In this document: in pieces, positions 12,810-19,057 of the stretch
Position numbering within the stretch: the stretch's first letter is position 1
Layout of the letters: the number at the start of each line of letters is the position of its first letter
Virus record (IMG/VR): IMGVR_UViG_3300042569_000185
Coordinates: 1-22,555 of that record
Reading direction: 5' to 3' (one strand)
DNA from: a virus
Length of the DNA: 22,555 nucleotides
Notes under the pieces: generated by a model
Told to the model about the DNA's origin: nothing
Databases searched by the model: none
The model's input: only the letters and a program-made list of their open reading frames with translations
Position numbers and translations under genes: made by a program

Positions 12810-13042
12810 ACCAACAAATAGAAGACCAAATAGTATTACGTGTTTTAGCACGTTTTAACGAACGTTCGCAAGTCGGAATAAACAAGTATAACACAACACT
12901 TGAAAGAACTGACCTAACTACCTTAGAATGGCTTACACACCTGCAGGATGAACTTATGGATGCAACCTTATACGTTGAACGTCTAAAAGACGAAGTAAAA
13001 AAGTTAGAAGAAGTAATTGAGTTTTACCATGAAAACCATTAA
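12806..13042 (+). CDS. Hypothetical protein with dATP/dGTP diphosphohydrolase-like N-terminal pattern
   Basis: 78 residues. The string ERSQVGINKYNTTLERTDLT followed by TLEWLTHLQDELMDATLYVE matches a conserved phage segment in which a 'G..KY...' turn precedes an E-L-x-D-A-x2-Y helix. This resembles the PF18909-type domain of dATP/dGTP diphosphohydrolases, and the ExxD helix of MazG-like enzymes. Here it is short and may be structural only. C-terminal helix is charged (RLKDEVKKLEEVIEF). Start ATGA, end overlaps the next membrane protein. Confidence 0.6.
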   Translation: MNQQIEDQIVLRVLARFNERSQVGINKYNTTLERTDLTTLEWLTHLQDELMDATLYVERLKDEVKKLEEVIEFYHENH

Positions 13043-13292
13043 GATGAAATATCCAATTATTTTTTTAAGCGCATTAATCATTGAAATCTGCTCTACGTTT
13101 TACGTTCATTATATCTCAGAAAGTAATGCGTTAGGAATGGTTACCTTTGCTTTTGTCGGGCCGTTTCTTGGATTACCTTTTGCTGGATATATGGTAGAAT
13201 CAAAACTATGGAGCGAACGTATTAAAATGGCTTTTGCTTTAGCGTTTGGTTATGTTGCGGGTGCTTTAATAGTAGTAAATGTAATCAGATGA
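13029..13292 (+). CDS. Small membrane protein with three hydrophobic segments
   Basis: 87 residues from ATG 13029 (82 from the alternative ATG 13044, which lies one base after the previous stop). Hydrophobic stretches: about 8-27 (YPIIFLSALIIEICSTFYVH), 33-55 (LGMVTFAFVGPFLGLPFAGY) and 66-85 (MAFALAFGYVAGALIVVNVI). It looks like a phage multipass membrane protein; not in the lysis cassette. Function unknown, possibly superinfection exclusion. Confidence 0.65.
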   Translation: MKTIKMKYPIIFLSALIIEICSTFYVHYISESNALGMVTFAFVGPFLGLPFAGYMVESKLWSERIKMAFALAFGYVAGALIVVNVIR

Positions 13293-13471
13293 AAATAGTA
13301 ATAGAACAATACGACCACAAAATAACATACGAAGTTCCACACAATGACGTAAGCATGGAAGAAATGTTAGAAATACTCGAACGACTATTAAAAGCAACTG
13401 GTTATGTATTCAGCGGAAAACTTGAAATAGTGGATATTGATGAAATGCTAAAACAAATCAATAAAGGATAA
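13289..13471 (+). CDS. Small acidic hypothetical protein (60 aa)
   Basis: 60 residues (MKIVIEQYDHKITYEVPHND), a beta-hairpin then a helical end (EEMLEILERLLKATGYVFSG), ending DEMLKQINKG. A strand-strand-helix protein of this size is common in phage genomes as an unassigned family. ATGA start. The stop lies at an imperfect palindrome (GTGG at 13472, CCAC at 13485). Confidence 0.6.
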   Translation: MKIVIEQYDHKITYEVPHNDVSMEEMLEILERLLKATGYVFSGKLEIVDIDEMLKQINKG

Positions 13472-13488
13472 GTGGCAATTTTTACCAC
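13472..13488. promoter_or_regulatory. Imperfect palindrome GTGG-N9-CCAC
   Basis: GTGGCAATTTTTACCAC: four outer pairs, one mismatch, two A-T pairs. It has no T tract, so it is not a terminator, and no promoter box follows. Possibly a binding site or chance. Low weight. Confidence 0.25.
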
Positions 13489-13526
13489 ATATCTTAAATA
13501 GAAATGATAACTAAACAACAAGAACA

Positions 13527-13631
13527 ATGAAAGAGAAAACACTAGCAATTATCGTAATGTTCCTAGTTTTAGGAATGATAGCACTTGTAGGAACTGCAAT
13601 AGTATCACAGATATTTAAAGGTTCATTTTAA
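13527..13631 (+). CDS. Micro membrane protein (34 aa)
   Basis: 34 residues with one hydrophobic helix (about 6-27, LAIIVMFLVLGMIALVGTAI) and a polar end (SQIFKGSF). Preceded by an A-rich leader (aacaagaaca) typical for starts here. Similar in size to the 33-aa membrane protein at 6142. Not linked by overlap to neighbours. Confidence 0.5.
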   Translation: MKEKTLAIIVMFLVLGMIALVGTAIVSQIFKGSF

Positions 13632-13655
13632 GTAACTAACCAAATAGTAACATAT

Positions 13656-13823
13656 ATGAAAGCATCAGAAATACTAAAGGAAGTAATAATTGAGTTAACT
13701 ATGGAAATTGCCGAAAAGCATTCTAAGATAAACCAACTAAGAGATGAGATTAACGATTTAAAAGTTGAAAACAGAAAGCTTAAAAGCGAATTGAACTTTA
13801 GAAAAAACACAGTAGAATTATAA
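13656..13823 (+). CDS. Small coiled-coil protein (55 aa)
   Basis: 55 residues with a continuous heptad pattern (ILKEVIIELTMEIAEKHSKI, then INDLKVENRKLKSEL). The C-terminal ELNFRKNTVEL resembles ELKFKNVEL of the 98-aa protein at 10317. Free-standing start with an A-rich leader. Likely oligomerises; partner unknown. Confidence 0.58.
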   Translation: MKASEILKEVIIELTMEIAEKHSKINQLRDEINDLKVENRKLKSELNFRKNTVEL

Positions 13824-13849
13824 ACGTAAACAATAAAATCAAATATACA

Positions 13850-14080
13850 ATGGAAAACAAGTTAAACACTGGAGCAATCTTCAAAAACACGAATAAGAAA
13901 GCTGAGAATCATCCCGATTACAAAGGAAAAGTAAACGTAAATGGTAAAGAAATGGAGGTTGCCTTATGGGTAAAACAAGGTAAAGCAGGATCATTCTTCT
14001 CTGCAGCGTTCTCAGAGCCTTATGTAGCTCCAGTGAGCGAACCAATTAGAAAAGTAGATAACGATGATTTTCCGTTTTAA
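13850..14080 (+). CDS. Candidate phage single-strand DNA-binding protein with SSB-like tail
   Basis: 76 residues. The core (TGAIFKNTNKKAENHPDYKG followed by KVNVNGKEMEVALWVKQGK) is a short beta-rich domain, reminiscent of phage proteins described as SSB- or DUF736-like. The C-terminus, V-D-N-D-D-F-P-F, matches the acidic DDD-I-P-F tail by which SSB proteins recruit DNA-repair and replication enzymes. It lies among ERF, exonuclease and NinG genes. The tail is direct evidence; OB-fold membership is inferred and needs structure prediction. It starts behind an A-rich leader and ends at a TAATG junction. Confidence 0.68.
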   Translation: MENKLNTGAIFKNTNKKAENHPDYKGKVNVNGKEMEVALWVKQGKAGSFFSAAFSEPYVAPVSEPIRKVDNDDFPF

Positions 14081-14301
14081 TGTACATTGATGAAGGAGGA
14101 TTGCGAAAGCAATTGGAGATGTTGCTTCGTACCAAAACACGAAACCAAATCGTGCAGGAGATAAAGTCAAACACAGGTAAGTTTCATCAATACCAAATAG
14201 ATAAATTCCTACAAGGTAAAGACGTAACACTTTGCACAGTTATCAAGTTAGATAATTATGTTAGCAGAGAGATTTACTTAAACAATTTAGAGCCACTTTA
14301 A
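14080..14301 (+). CDS. Small HTH-like DNA-binding protein
   Basis: 73 residues. Region 17-58 (RTKTRNQIVQEIKSNTGKFH then QYQIDKFLQGKDVTLCTVIK) has the helix spacing of a Cro/CI-type helix-turn-helix, with 'QYQIDKFLQGK' as recognition-helix candidate and 'LCTVIKLDNYV' as the last helix. It starts at a TAATG overlap and its stop is inside the terminator stem at 14291, so it is the last gene of its operon. Could be the repressor of the early/middle region; the helices are inferred from pattern only. Confidence 0.62.
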   Translation: MYIDEGGLRKQLEMLLRTKTRNQIVQEIKSNTGKFHQYQIDKFLQGKDVTLCTVIKLDNYVSREIYLNNLEPL

Positions 14302-14316
14302 CAGGTGGCTTTTTTA
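14291..14316 (+). terminator. Rho-independent terminator after recombination module
   Basis: AGCCAC (14291-14296) pairs with GTGGCT (14305-14310) around an 8-base loop that contains the stop codon of the HTH gene (14299-14301). It is followed by a T run (14310-14315). This should separate the recombination operon from the sigma/packaging operon. Confidence 0.82.
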
Positions 14317-14356
14317 TTGTTAATAACTTTTTAGCAACGTGATTAAATTTTCATCG

Positions 14357-14364
14357 TAAATTTG
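14357..14364 (+). promoter_or_regulatory. Promoter -7 box for sigma-factor operon
   Basis: TAAATTTG matches TAnnTTTG and is 15 bases upstream of the sigma gene start. Only a T run (about 14328-14333), not TTTG, lies near -33. Immediately follows the terminator, so it is the likely start of the sigma-packaging transcript. Confidence 0.6.
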
Positions 14365-14379
14365 ATTAGAATTTAACCA

Positions 14380-14910
14380 ATGGAATTATTAACCAAAGTT
14401 TCAAGTCAGCACAAAGAGTGGGTAAAAATAGTTACTACATTTGGAACAGACTACCCTGAAGACGTAGTGCAGGAAATGTATCTAAGGGTGCATAAATACG
14501 GACAGAAAGAAAAAGTATTGAATGAATCAGGAGAAGTGAACTTGTTTTACATTTGGAGTATTTTACGAAATATTTGTGGTGATTTAAACAAAAGTAAAAA
14601 GATAGAGTTTATATCAATAGAATGTTTACATACGTTAACCAGTGAGAATGATCACGTAGAAAAACACGAAGCATTTGATAGAATTGAATATTTAATTGAG
14701 GAAGAAACAAAGACATGGCATCACTACGACAAGATGTTATTTGATATCTACAGAAATAGTAATTTATCAATGCGTAAATTAGCAAAGGAAACAAACATAA
14801 GTCTAACATCTATTTTCAACACCTTGAAGAATTGCAAAGAAAGGATTAAAGAAAATGTTGGAGAGGACTTTGAGGATTACTTAAATAACGAATTTGAACT
14901 AATAAAATAA
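14380..14910 (+). CDS. Phage RNA polymerase sigma-70-family-like factor
   Basis: 176 residues with the two-domain plan of ECF-like sigma factors. Region 2: PEDVVQEMYLRVHKY (26-40) and YIWSILRNICGDLNKSKK (57-74), matching the 2.2/2.3-2.4 helices. A linker of about 50 residues. Region 4: LSMRKLAKETNISLTSIFNT (129-148) plus LKNCKERIKE, a typical HTH for the -35/-33 element. It would direct host core RNA polymerase to phage promoters, probably middle or late ones, and fits its place right before terminase and tail genes. The weak -33 boxes at 7061, 11387 and 14357 compared with the perfect one at 4529 are compatible with a second specificity. Region 2 is short, so the assignment is good but not certain. 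Confidence 0.75.
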   Translation: MELLTKVSSQHKEWVKIVTTFGTDYPEDVVQEMYLRVHKYGQKEKVLNESGEVNLFYIWSILRNICGDLNKSKKIEFISIECLHTLTSENDHVEKHEAFDRIEYLIEEETKTWHHYDKMLFDIYRNSNLSMRKLAKETNISLTSIFNTLKNCKERIKENVGEDFEDYLNNEFELIK

Positions 14911-14913
14911 ACA

Positions 14914-15093
14914 ATGATATTTAAAAATATATTAGAAGTTTTAGAAGCTGAGTTAGAAAGGCGAATTGAACGCTCAAAAGATAATTACAGGCTTTTTTGT
15001 GACCAAGAAAGAATTAATAAAAAGCTTATAGCAGAAAACGAAATGCTCAGAAAGGATTTAGCAGAATTAAGTAAAGAACACTTTAAAAAATAA
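14914..15093 (+). CDS. Small coiled-coil protein (59 aa)
   Basis: 59 residues, highly charged with heptads (NILEVLEAELERRIERSKDN, then RINKKLIAENEMLRKDLAEL). Starts 3 bases after the sigma stop (TAAACAATG) and stops 3 bases before the next gene, so it is in the same operon. Possibly an accessory that binds the sigma factor; only location suggests it. Confidence 0.6.
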   Translation: MIFKNILEVLEAELERRIERSKDNYRLFCDQERINKKLIAENEMLRKDLAELSKEHFKK

Positions 15094-15096
15094 ACA

Positions 15097-15471
15097 ATGG
15101 AAAAACGAACATCAAAAAAGAAAGCTGAAGGATTAGGAGATACAGTAGAACAAGTATTAGAAGCAACTGGTATTGCAAAGGTAGCTAAATTCCTAATGGG
15201 AGAAGATTGCGGATGTGATGCACGTAAAGAGAAACTCAATGCAATGTTTCCATACAATAAACCTGAGTGTCTAACAGAAGACGAATACAACTACTTAAAA
15301 GAAAGTCAGGTATTATTTAAACCAAGCATTAGACCAACAGAGCAGGAAGCTATCTTAGATATTTACAACAGAGTTTTTCATGTACGCAGAGAACCAACAT
15401 CATGTGCAAGTTGCTTGAGAGAAATCATTTTAAAGATGCAAAAGGTTTTCAACGAATACGAAACTGCATAA
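15097..15471 (+). CDS. Cys-rich phage protein (DCGCD family), possible zinc binder
   Basis: 124 residues. A basic N-terminus (MEKRTSKKKAEG), then LGDTVEQVLEATGIAKVAKF and a conserved GEDCGCDARKEKLNAMFPY; later CASCLREIILKM. Cys pairs at about 38-40 and 103-106 could bind a metal. The string D-C-G-C-D-x-R-K-E-x-L-N-x-x-F-P-Y is familiar from Bacteroidota phages just upstream of terminase genes. Function unknown; a role in packaging is guessed from place. Confidence 0.68.
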   Translation: MEKRTSKKKAEGLGDTVEQVLEATGIAKVAKFLMGEDCGCDARKEKLNAMFPYNKPECLTEDEYNYLKESQVLFKPSIRPTEQEAILDIYNRVFHVRREPTSCASCLREIILKMQKVFNEYETA

Positions 15472-15478
15472 ACACGAA

Positions 15479-15667
15479 ATGAGATATTACTTAGTAGATC
15501 ACGGTAAAGAGATGTTAGAAGCTGCTAATGCAGTAACAGACCATTTAACTAAGTTAGGATGTCACTATGTAGTTTATCTTACAGATGCAGACGGTTTAAT
15601 GTGCGTTGAGGAGATAGACGAAAATGAATTTTTAGACCACTTTAAAAAATACAAAAACACGAAATAA
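15479..15667 (+). CDS. Hypothetical protein (62 aa)
   Basis: 62 residues, alpha-beta pattern (MRYYLVDHGKEMLEAANAVT, then YVVYLTDADGLMCVEEID), acidic, ending FKKYKNTK. Lies between the Cys-rich protein and TerS, separated by 7 and 3 bases. No domain recognised. Confidence 0.62.
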   Translation: MRYYLVDHGKEMLEAANAVTDHLTKLGCHYVVYLTDADGLMCVEEIDENEFLDHFKKYKNTK

Positions 15668-15670
15668 CTA

Positions 15671-16096
15671 ATGGCACAAAAAGGAAGACCTAAAAACGTA
15701 CAGAGTGAAGAACAAATGTACGAGATGTTCAAAGCATACAAATCACACGTAAAAGAAAACCCACGTTACAAGTATGTAATGAACCAAAGAAGCGGAGACA
15801 TGATAGCAGAACCACTTGAATGTCCTCTTACTTTAGAAGGCTTTGAGATTTACGTTCTCAATAAGTTTGGCTTTCACGTAGAGCAGTATTTTAAGAATCA
15901 GGATAAACTTTACCAAGATTTCATTCCCATCTGTACACACATACGCAAGGAAATCCGCAGAGACCAAATCGAAGGTGGCATGGTTGGACAATACAACGCA
16001 TCAATTACACAACGTCTGAACGGATTAACAGAGAAAGTAGAAAGCACAATTGTAACAGAACAACCATTGTTTCCTGATGTCAAGGATGAAAATTAA
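15671..16096 (+). CDS. terS: Terminase small subunit
   Basis: 141 residues. The N-terminus (GRPKNVQSEEQMYEMFKAYK) and the C-terminal helix IRRDQIEGGMVGQYNASITQ with RLNGLTEKVEST are characteristic of the terminase small subunits (terminase_3/DNA-packaging type) of Bacteroidota phages. The middle (PLTLEGFEIYVLNKFGFHVE) resembles the HTH linking to DNA. It recognises the packaging site and activates TerL. The two are separated by a small frame (16086) and both in the same orientation. Assignment by motif recollection plus TerL adjacency. Confidence 0.78.
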   Translation: MAQKGRPKNVQSEEQMYEMFKAYKSHVKENPRYKYVMNQRSGDMIAEPLECPLTLEGFEIYVLNKFGFHVEQYFKNQDKLYQDFIPICTHIRKEIRRDQIEGGMVGQYNASITQRLNGLTEKVESTIVTEQPLFPDVKDEN

Positions 16097-16331
16097 GTGT
16101 ACATCCAAAAGAGATTTTAAAAAGATTTTGACTGCTATGATTAAAGCAAGTGCATTCAAACCTAATAACAAAGGCTGGCATTTTTATGCAGCGAGTAACT
16201 TTGATTGTGGCATTAACAATTACAAAGGGTATGATGTAAACTTTATTCCTGTTGGTTATTTAGGTTTAAAAAGTGGTTATATATATCTAACACAAAAATT
16301 GGATGTTCAAGAGAACTACAGCAATAAATAA
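16086..16331 (+). CDS. Hypothetical protein between TerS and TerL (81 aa)
   Basis: 81 residues from ATG 16086 (84 from 16077). It begins MKIKCTSKRDFKKIL, is basic, and contains GWHFYAASNFDC and PVGYLGLKSGYIYLTQKL. It overlaps TerS by 11 bases and TerL by 29 bases. An extra gene between TerS and TerL is unusual. Lack of ACACGRA and a different codon feel suggest an inserted accessory gene, but a spurious frame cannot be excluded. Ribosomal-protein-like or nucleic-acid-binding (basic, beta-rich), function unknown. Confidence 0.5.
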   Translation: MKIKCTSKRDFKKILTAMIKASAFKPNNKGWHFYAASNFDCGINNYKGYDVNFIPVGYLGLKSGYIYLTQKLDVQENYSNK

Positions 16332-17463
16332 AATCTTAGCGTTAAAAAAACGAATCAAGATAATTCAAGGTGGAACATCAGCAGGTAAGACCTTTGGTAT
16401 TCTTCCTGTATTAATTGACCGATGTACTCGCTATCCTAACTTAGAAGTTTCGGTTGTAGCTGAATCAATACCACATTTGCGAAGGGGTGCATTAAAAGAC
16501 TTCATCAAAGTGATGAGGTGGACAGGTCGGTATATTGAAGACCGATTCAATAAGTCTCTTCTAAGATACGAGTTTGGCAACGGTAGTGTAATGGAGTTCT
16601 TCTCAGCAGACGATGCATCTAAACTCAGAGGAGCAAGAAGAGACGTGCTTTATATCAACGAGTGTAACAATGTTTCATTCGAATCTTACAACGAGCTTTC
16701 AATTCGTACAAAGAAAGAAGTCTATTTGGACTTTAACCCTGCTAATGAGTTTTGGGTACACAAGGAACTGAAAGACGAACCTGATTCAGATTTCATAATC
16801 TTAACCTACAAAGACAACGAAGCTCTTGATGAATCAATCGTAAGCCAAATTGAAAAGAACCGTGAGAAAGCAGCAACGAGTTCTTATTGGGCAAATTGGT
16901 GGAGGGTTTATGGACTTGGAGAAATAGGAAGCCTTGAGGGCGTCATCTTCAACAACTGGAAAACGATTGATACAATACCTGCTGAAGCAAAGTTAATAGG
17001 AATAGGATTAGACTTTGGTTACACGAATGATCCAACATCAGCGATTGAAGTATACAACTACAACGGACAAAGAATAGTAAACGAAATCTGTTATAGAACA
17101 GGAATGGTAAACTCTGATATTGCAAACGTACTGCCGAATCACGTTACTATCTATGCTGATTCCTCAGAGCCTAAATCAATCGAAGAGATTAGAAGATTCG
17201 GAAAGATGATTAAAGGCGTAACAAAAGGAGTTGATTCAATCAAGTTTGGTATTGACGTAATGCAAAGACAAGAATACTTAGTTACCAGTGCAAGTACAAA
17301 CCTAATCAAAGAGCTTAGAAGCTATTGTTGGAGTCTAAAGAAAGACGGAGATAAAACAAACATTCCTATTGATCATTACAATCACGCTATTGATGCATTA
17401 AGATACCATGAGATGGAAACACTCGGTTTAAAAAAGAACTATGGACAATACAACATCAGATGA
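16303..17463 (+). CDS. terL: Terminase large subunit
   Basis: 386 residues, full length. ATPase: Walker A G23-GTSA-G28-K29-T30, SVVAESIPHLRRGALKDFIK, Walker B VLYIN-E120 with the catalytic glutamate. RNase-H-like nuclease: D237 in GLDFGYTND, D286 in IYADSSEP, and D357/D364 in DHYNHAIDALRYH. It drives DNA into the prohead and cuts it. The sequence is of the Bacteroidota-phage TerL group (Terminase_3/6). Its start lies inside the preceding small frame; the ATG at 16303 gives the usual FKRTTAINKILAL start. Its C-terminus overlaps the next gene by 23 bases. Confidence 0.93.
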   Translation: MFKRTTAINKILALKKRIKIIQGGTSAGKTFGILPVLIDRCTRYPNLEVSVVAESIPHLRRGALKDFIKVMRWTGRYIEDRFNKSLLRYEFGNGSVMEFFSADDASKLRGARRDVLYINECNNVSFESYNELSIRTKKEVYLDFNPANEFWVHKELKDEPDSDFIILTYKDNEALDESIVSQIEKNREKAATSSYWANWWRVYGLGEIGSLEGVIFNNWKTIDTIPAEAKLIGIGLDFGYTNDPTSAIEVYNYNGQRIVNEICYRTGMVNSDIANVLPNHVTIYADSSEPKSIEEIRRFGKMIKGVTKGVDSIKFGIDVMQRQEYLVTSASTNLIKELRSYCWSLKKDGDKTNIPIDHYNHAIDALRYHEMETLGLKKNYGQYNIR

Positions 17464-17623
17464 TTTACCAATGATGAAACGAGTAGTTGAGGATTACATC
17501 TATCAGCGTACAGGAAAACGGATTGTAATAGTGTTCGATGATGTCATGATGATACGCAGGCACTTTCAGATGCTAACTGCAGCATTCGACATAATACAGG
17601 TGCAACAAAACAAGAATAAATAA
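17441..17623 (+). CDS. Small protein after TerL (60 aa)
   Basis: 60 residues (MDNTTSDDLPMMKRVVEDYI start; RIVIVFDDVMMIRRHFQML). Alternating beta-strand and helix pattern. Overlaps TerL by 23 bases. A small protein at this position recurs in related phages to my recollection, but I cannot name it. Function unknown. Confidence 0.6.
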   Translation: MDNTTSDDLPMMKRVVEDYIYQRTGKRIVIVFDDVMMIRRHFQMLTAAFDIIQVQQNKNK

Positions 17624-17634
17624 GTTTATAAAAT

Positions 17635-18402
17635 ATGAAGTTAGAAATCAACGTACCTTCTAATCTAAGTGAGATTCCACTTAAACACTATCAGGACTTC
17701 CTAAGAGTTCAGGCAGATTCCAACGATGAAGAATTTGTTGCTCAGAAGATGATAGAAATTTTCTGTGGCATTCCATTAACAGACGTAGTTAAAATGAAGC
17801 TAAAGAGCTTGAATGAGCTAATAGCACACTTTACAAAGTTATTCTCAGAGAAACCTGAGTTTAAAAGAACGTTTGAAATTAAAACTGAACAAGGCAAAAT
17901 TGAATTTGGATTTATTCCTGAATTAGAAGAAATTTCATTTGGTGAATATATTGATTTAGAGAATCATCTTACAAGTTGGGATAGTTACCACAAAGCAATG
18001 GCGGTTATGTATCGTCCAATTGTGAAAACACGAAAGGATAAATACGACATCTTACCATACGAACCAAACAAAGACTTCCAAGAGTTAATGAAATTCGCTC
18101 CTTTGGATGTAGTAATAGCAAGTTCTCTTTTTTTTTGGACTTTAGGAAACGAGTTGTTACAGGCTACCCTGAACTATTTGGAGAAGCAGATGAAGAAGGA
18201 CAAGAATCTGTCAACGACTTTTCAGAAACAACTCAATTTGCAAAACGATGGGGATGGTATCAATCAATATATGGACTCGCTAAAGGAGACGTTACTAAGT
18301 TCGATGCAATCACCGAGCTTAGACTTACTAAATGTCTCACCTATCTCACCTTCGAAAAGCAAAAAAACGAAATCGAACATAGACAATTCCAACGTAATTT
18401 AA
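17635..18402 (+). CDS. Tail assembly chaperone-like protein, zero-frame product
   Basis: 255 residues without shift. The N-terminal two-thirds (MKLEINVPSNLSEIPLKHYQ; EISFGEYIDLENHLTSWDSY; AMAVMYRPIV) belong to a Bacteroidota-phage family that sits at the head of tail genes. At 18127 the frame runs through CTT TTT TTT TGG, a U9 slippery tract (18128-18136). After it the frame continues for another 88 codons (WTLGNELLQATLNYLEKQMK) to TAA at 18402, 8 bases before the stop of the -1 frame. Homologous chaperones (lambda G/GT) make two products by frameshifting; here the two tails overlap nearly completely, which is very unusual. Function as a tail chaperone is inferred from the frameshift arrangement and its position before tail genes. 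Confidence 0.7.
   Translation: MKLEINVPSNLSEIPLKHYQDFLRVQADSNDEEFVAQKMIEIFCGIPLTDVVKMKLKSLNELIAHFTKLFSEKPEFKRTFEIKTEQGKIEFGFIPELEEISFGEYIDLENHLTSWDSYHKAMAVMYRPIVKTRKDKYDILPYEPNKDFQELMKFAPLDVVIASSLFFWTLGNELLQATLNYLEKQMKKDKNLSTTFQKQLNLQNDGDGINQYMDSLKETLLSSMQSPSLDLLNVSPISPSKSKKTKSNIDNSNVI
18128..18136 (+). promoter_or_regulatory. U9 slippery site for -1 frameshift
   Basis: Nine T follow C18127. In the zero frame codons are CTT TTT TTT TGG; the heptamer T-TTT-TTT at 18129-18135 fits the X-XXY-YYZ rule for -1 slippage and leads directly to TTG GAC TTT AGG in the other frame. A nine-base T run also allows slippage by RNA polymerase, so the exact mechanism is open. Confidence 0.7.
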
Positions 18403-18410
18403 AAAGATGA
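18129..18410 (+). CDS. Minus-1 frame extension of tail chaperone gene
   Basis: The -1 frame is open from 18042 to TGA at 18410, with no ATG between 18042 and the slip site, so it is most likely entered by frameshift from the gene at 17635. After the slip the product gains 91 residues (starting LDFRKRVVTGYPELFGEADE, containing RWGWYQSIYGLAKGDVTKFD and ending FQRNLKR). WGWY-x-IYGLA-x-GD is a conserved phrase I recall from Bacteroidota phage proteins. The fusion would be about 258 residues, nearly the length of the zero-frame form. Its TGA forms an ATGA junction (18407-18410) with the next gene, as everywhere else in this genome, while the zero-frame stop does not. Function: probable GT-like tail-chaperone tail. 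Confidence 0.7.
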   Translation, partial: FFLDFRKRVVTGYPELFGEADEEGQESVNDFSETTQFAKRWGWYQSIYGLAKGDVTKFDAITELRLTKCLTYLTFEKQKNEIEHRQFQRNLKR

Positions 18411-19057
18411 TAGGATTTTACGAGGTACTGAACAAACTGAAATGGCACTTTGACAATGATCAAGTTGTTAACTCAGTTACACAAGGAGATATCTTTCAGG
18501 TTGACCTAAACAAACAAACTATTTTTCCATTGACTCATATCATGGTAAATAGTTCAACGCTACAATCAAACACACAGACCTTCAATGTGTCTATTCTTGC
18601 AATGGATATAGTTGATATTTCTAAATCAGAGGTAACGGATGTATTCCAAGAGAACAATAATGAGCTTGATGTATTAAACACACAACACGCAGTTTTAAAT
18701 CGTTGTTATCAGCAAATGTTACACGGTAACTTATGGGATGTTCAGTTTGTGGTTTCAGGAGAACCAAGTTTAGAACCATTTACAGAAAGATTCGAGAACT
18801 TGTTAGCAGGTTGGACGATGACTTTCGATGTTACGATTCCAAACGACATGACAATTTGCGATACTGGAAGTTACACACCTTTCTGTTCTCCTTCATACGT
18901 TGTAAACACGGACGCAAGTTATACTGCAACAGTACAAAGTGGAAGCACATTAACTCTACCTGATACAACCTTTAACGTATTAATTGATGATGTTCAAGTA
19001 GCATCAGAAACTTATCCAACTTTAAGCAATCAAACAATAAACATAGTATGGCAATAA
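18407..19057 (+). CDS. Putative tail protein
   Basis: 216 residues, beta-rich. N-terminal part (MIGFYEVLNKLKWHFDNDQV, then VNSVTQGDIFQVDLNKQTIF) and a later region with several NTF and VDI strands followed by a Thr-rich, Ser-rich C-terminus (SYTATVQSGSTLTLPDTT). The first 150 residues recall the short 'tail terminator-like' fold of phage tails, but I cannot confirm the family. It starts by ATGA with the -1 frame of the tail chaperone and overlaps the fibre gene by 10 bases. Confidence 0.62.
   Translation: MIGFYEVLNKLKWHFDNDQVVNSVTQGDIFQVDLNKQTIFPLTHIMVNSSTLQSNTQTFNVSILAMDIVDISKSEVTDVFQENNNELDVLNTQHAVLNRCYQQMLHGNLWDVQFVVSGEPSLEPFTERFENLLAGWTMTFDVTIPNDMTICDTGSYTPFCSPSYVVNTDASYTATVQSGSTLTLPDTTFNVLIDDVQVASETYPTLSNQTINIVWQ

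Noticed and set aside
13017-13028. TTG start for the small membrane protein
   Set aside because: ATG at 13029 or 13044 is available and more likely.
13503-13529. Eight-codon frame MITKQQEQ with ATGA at its end
   Set aside because: Too short to support from sequence alone.
14985-15290. Minus-strand frame of 101 codons
   Set aside because: Ser-rich shadow of the coiled-coil and Cys-rich genes, no motif and no promoter.
18135-18410. Independent gene starting at TTG 18135
   Set aside because: No ATG in the open part of the -1 frame, TTG lies inside the slip region, and the frame is open upstream to 18042; frameshift entry from 17635 is simpler.
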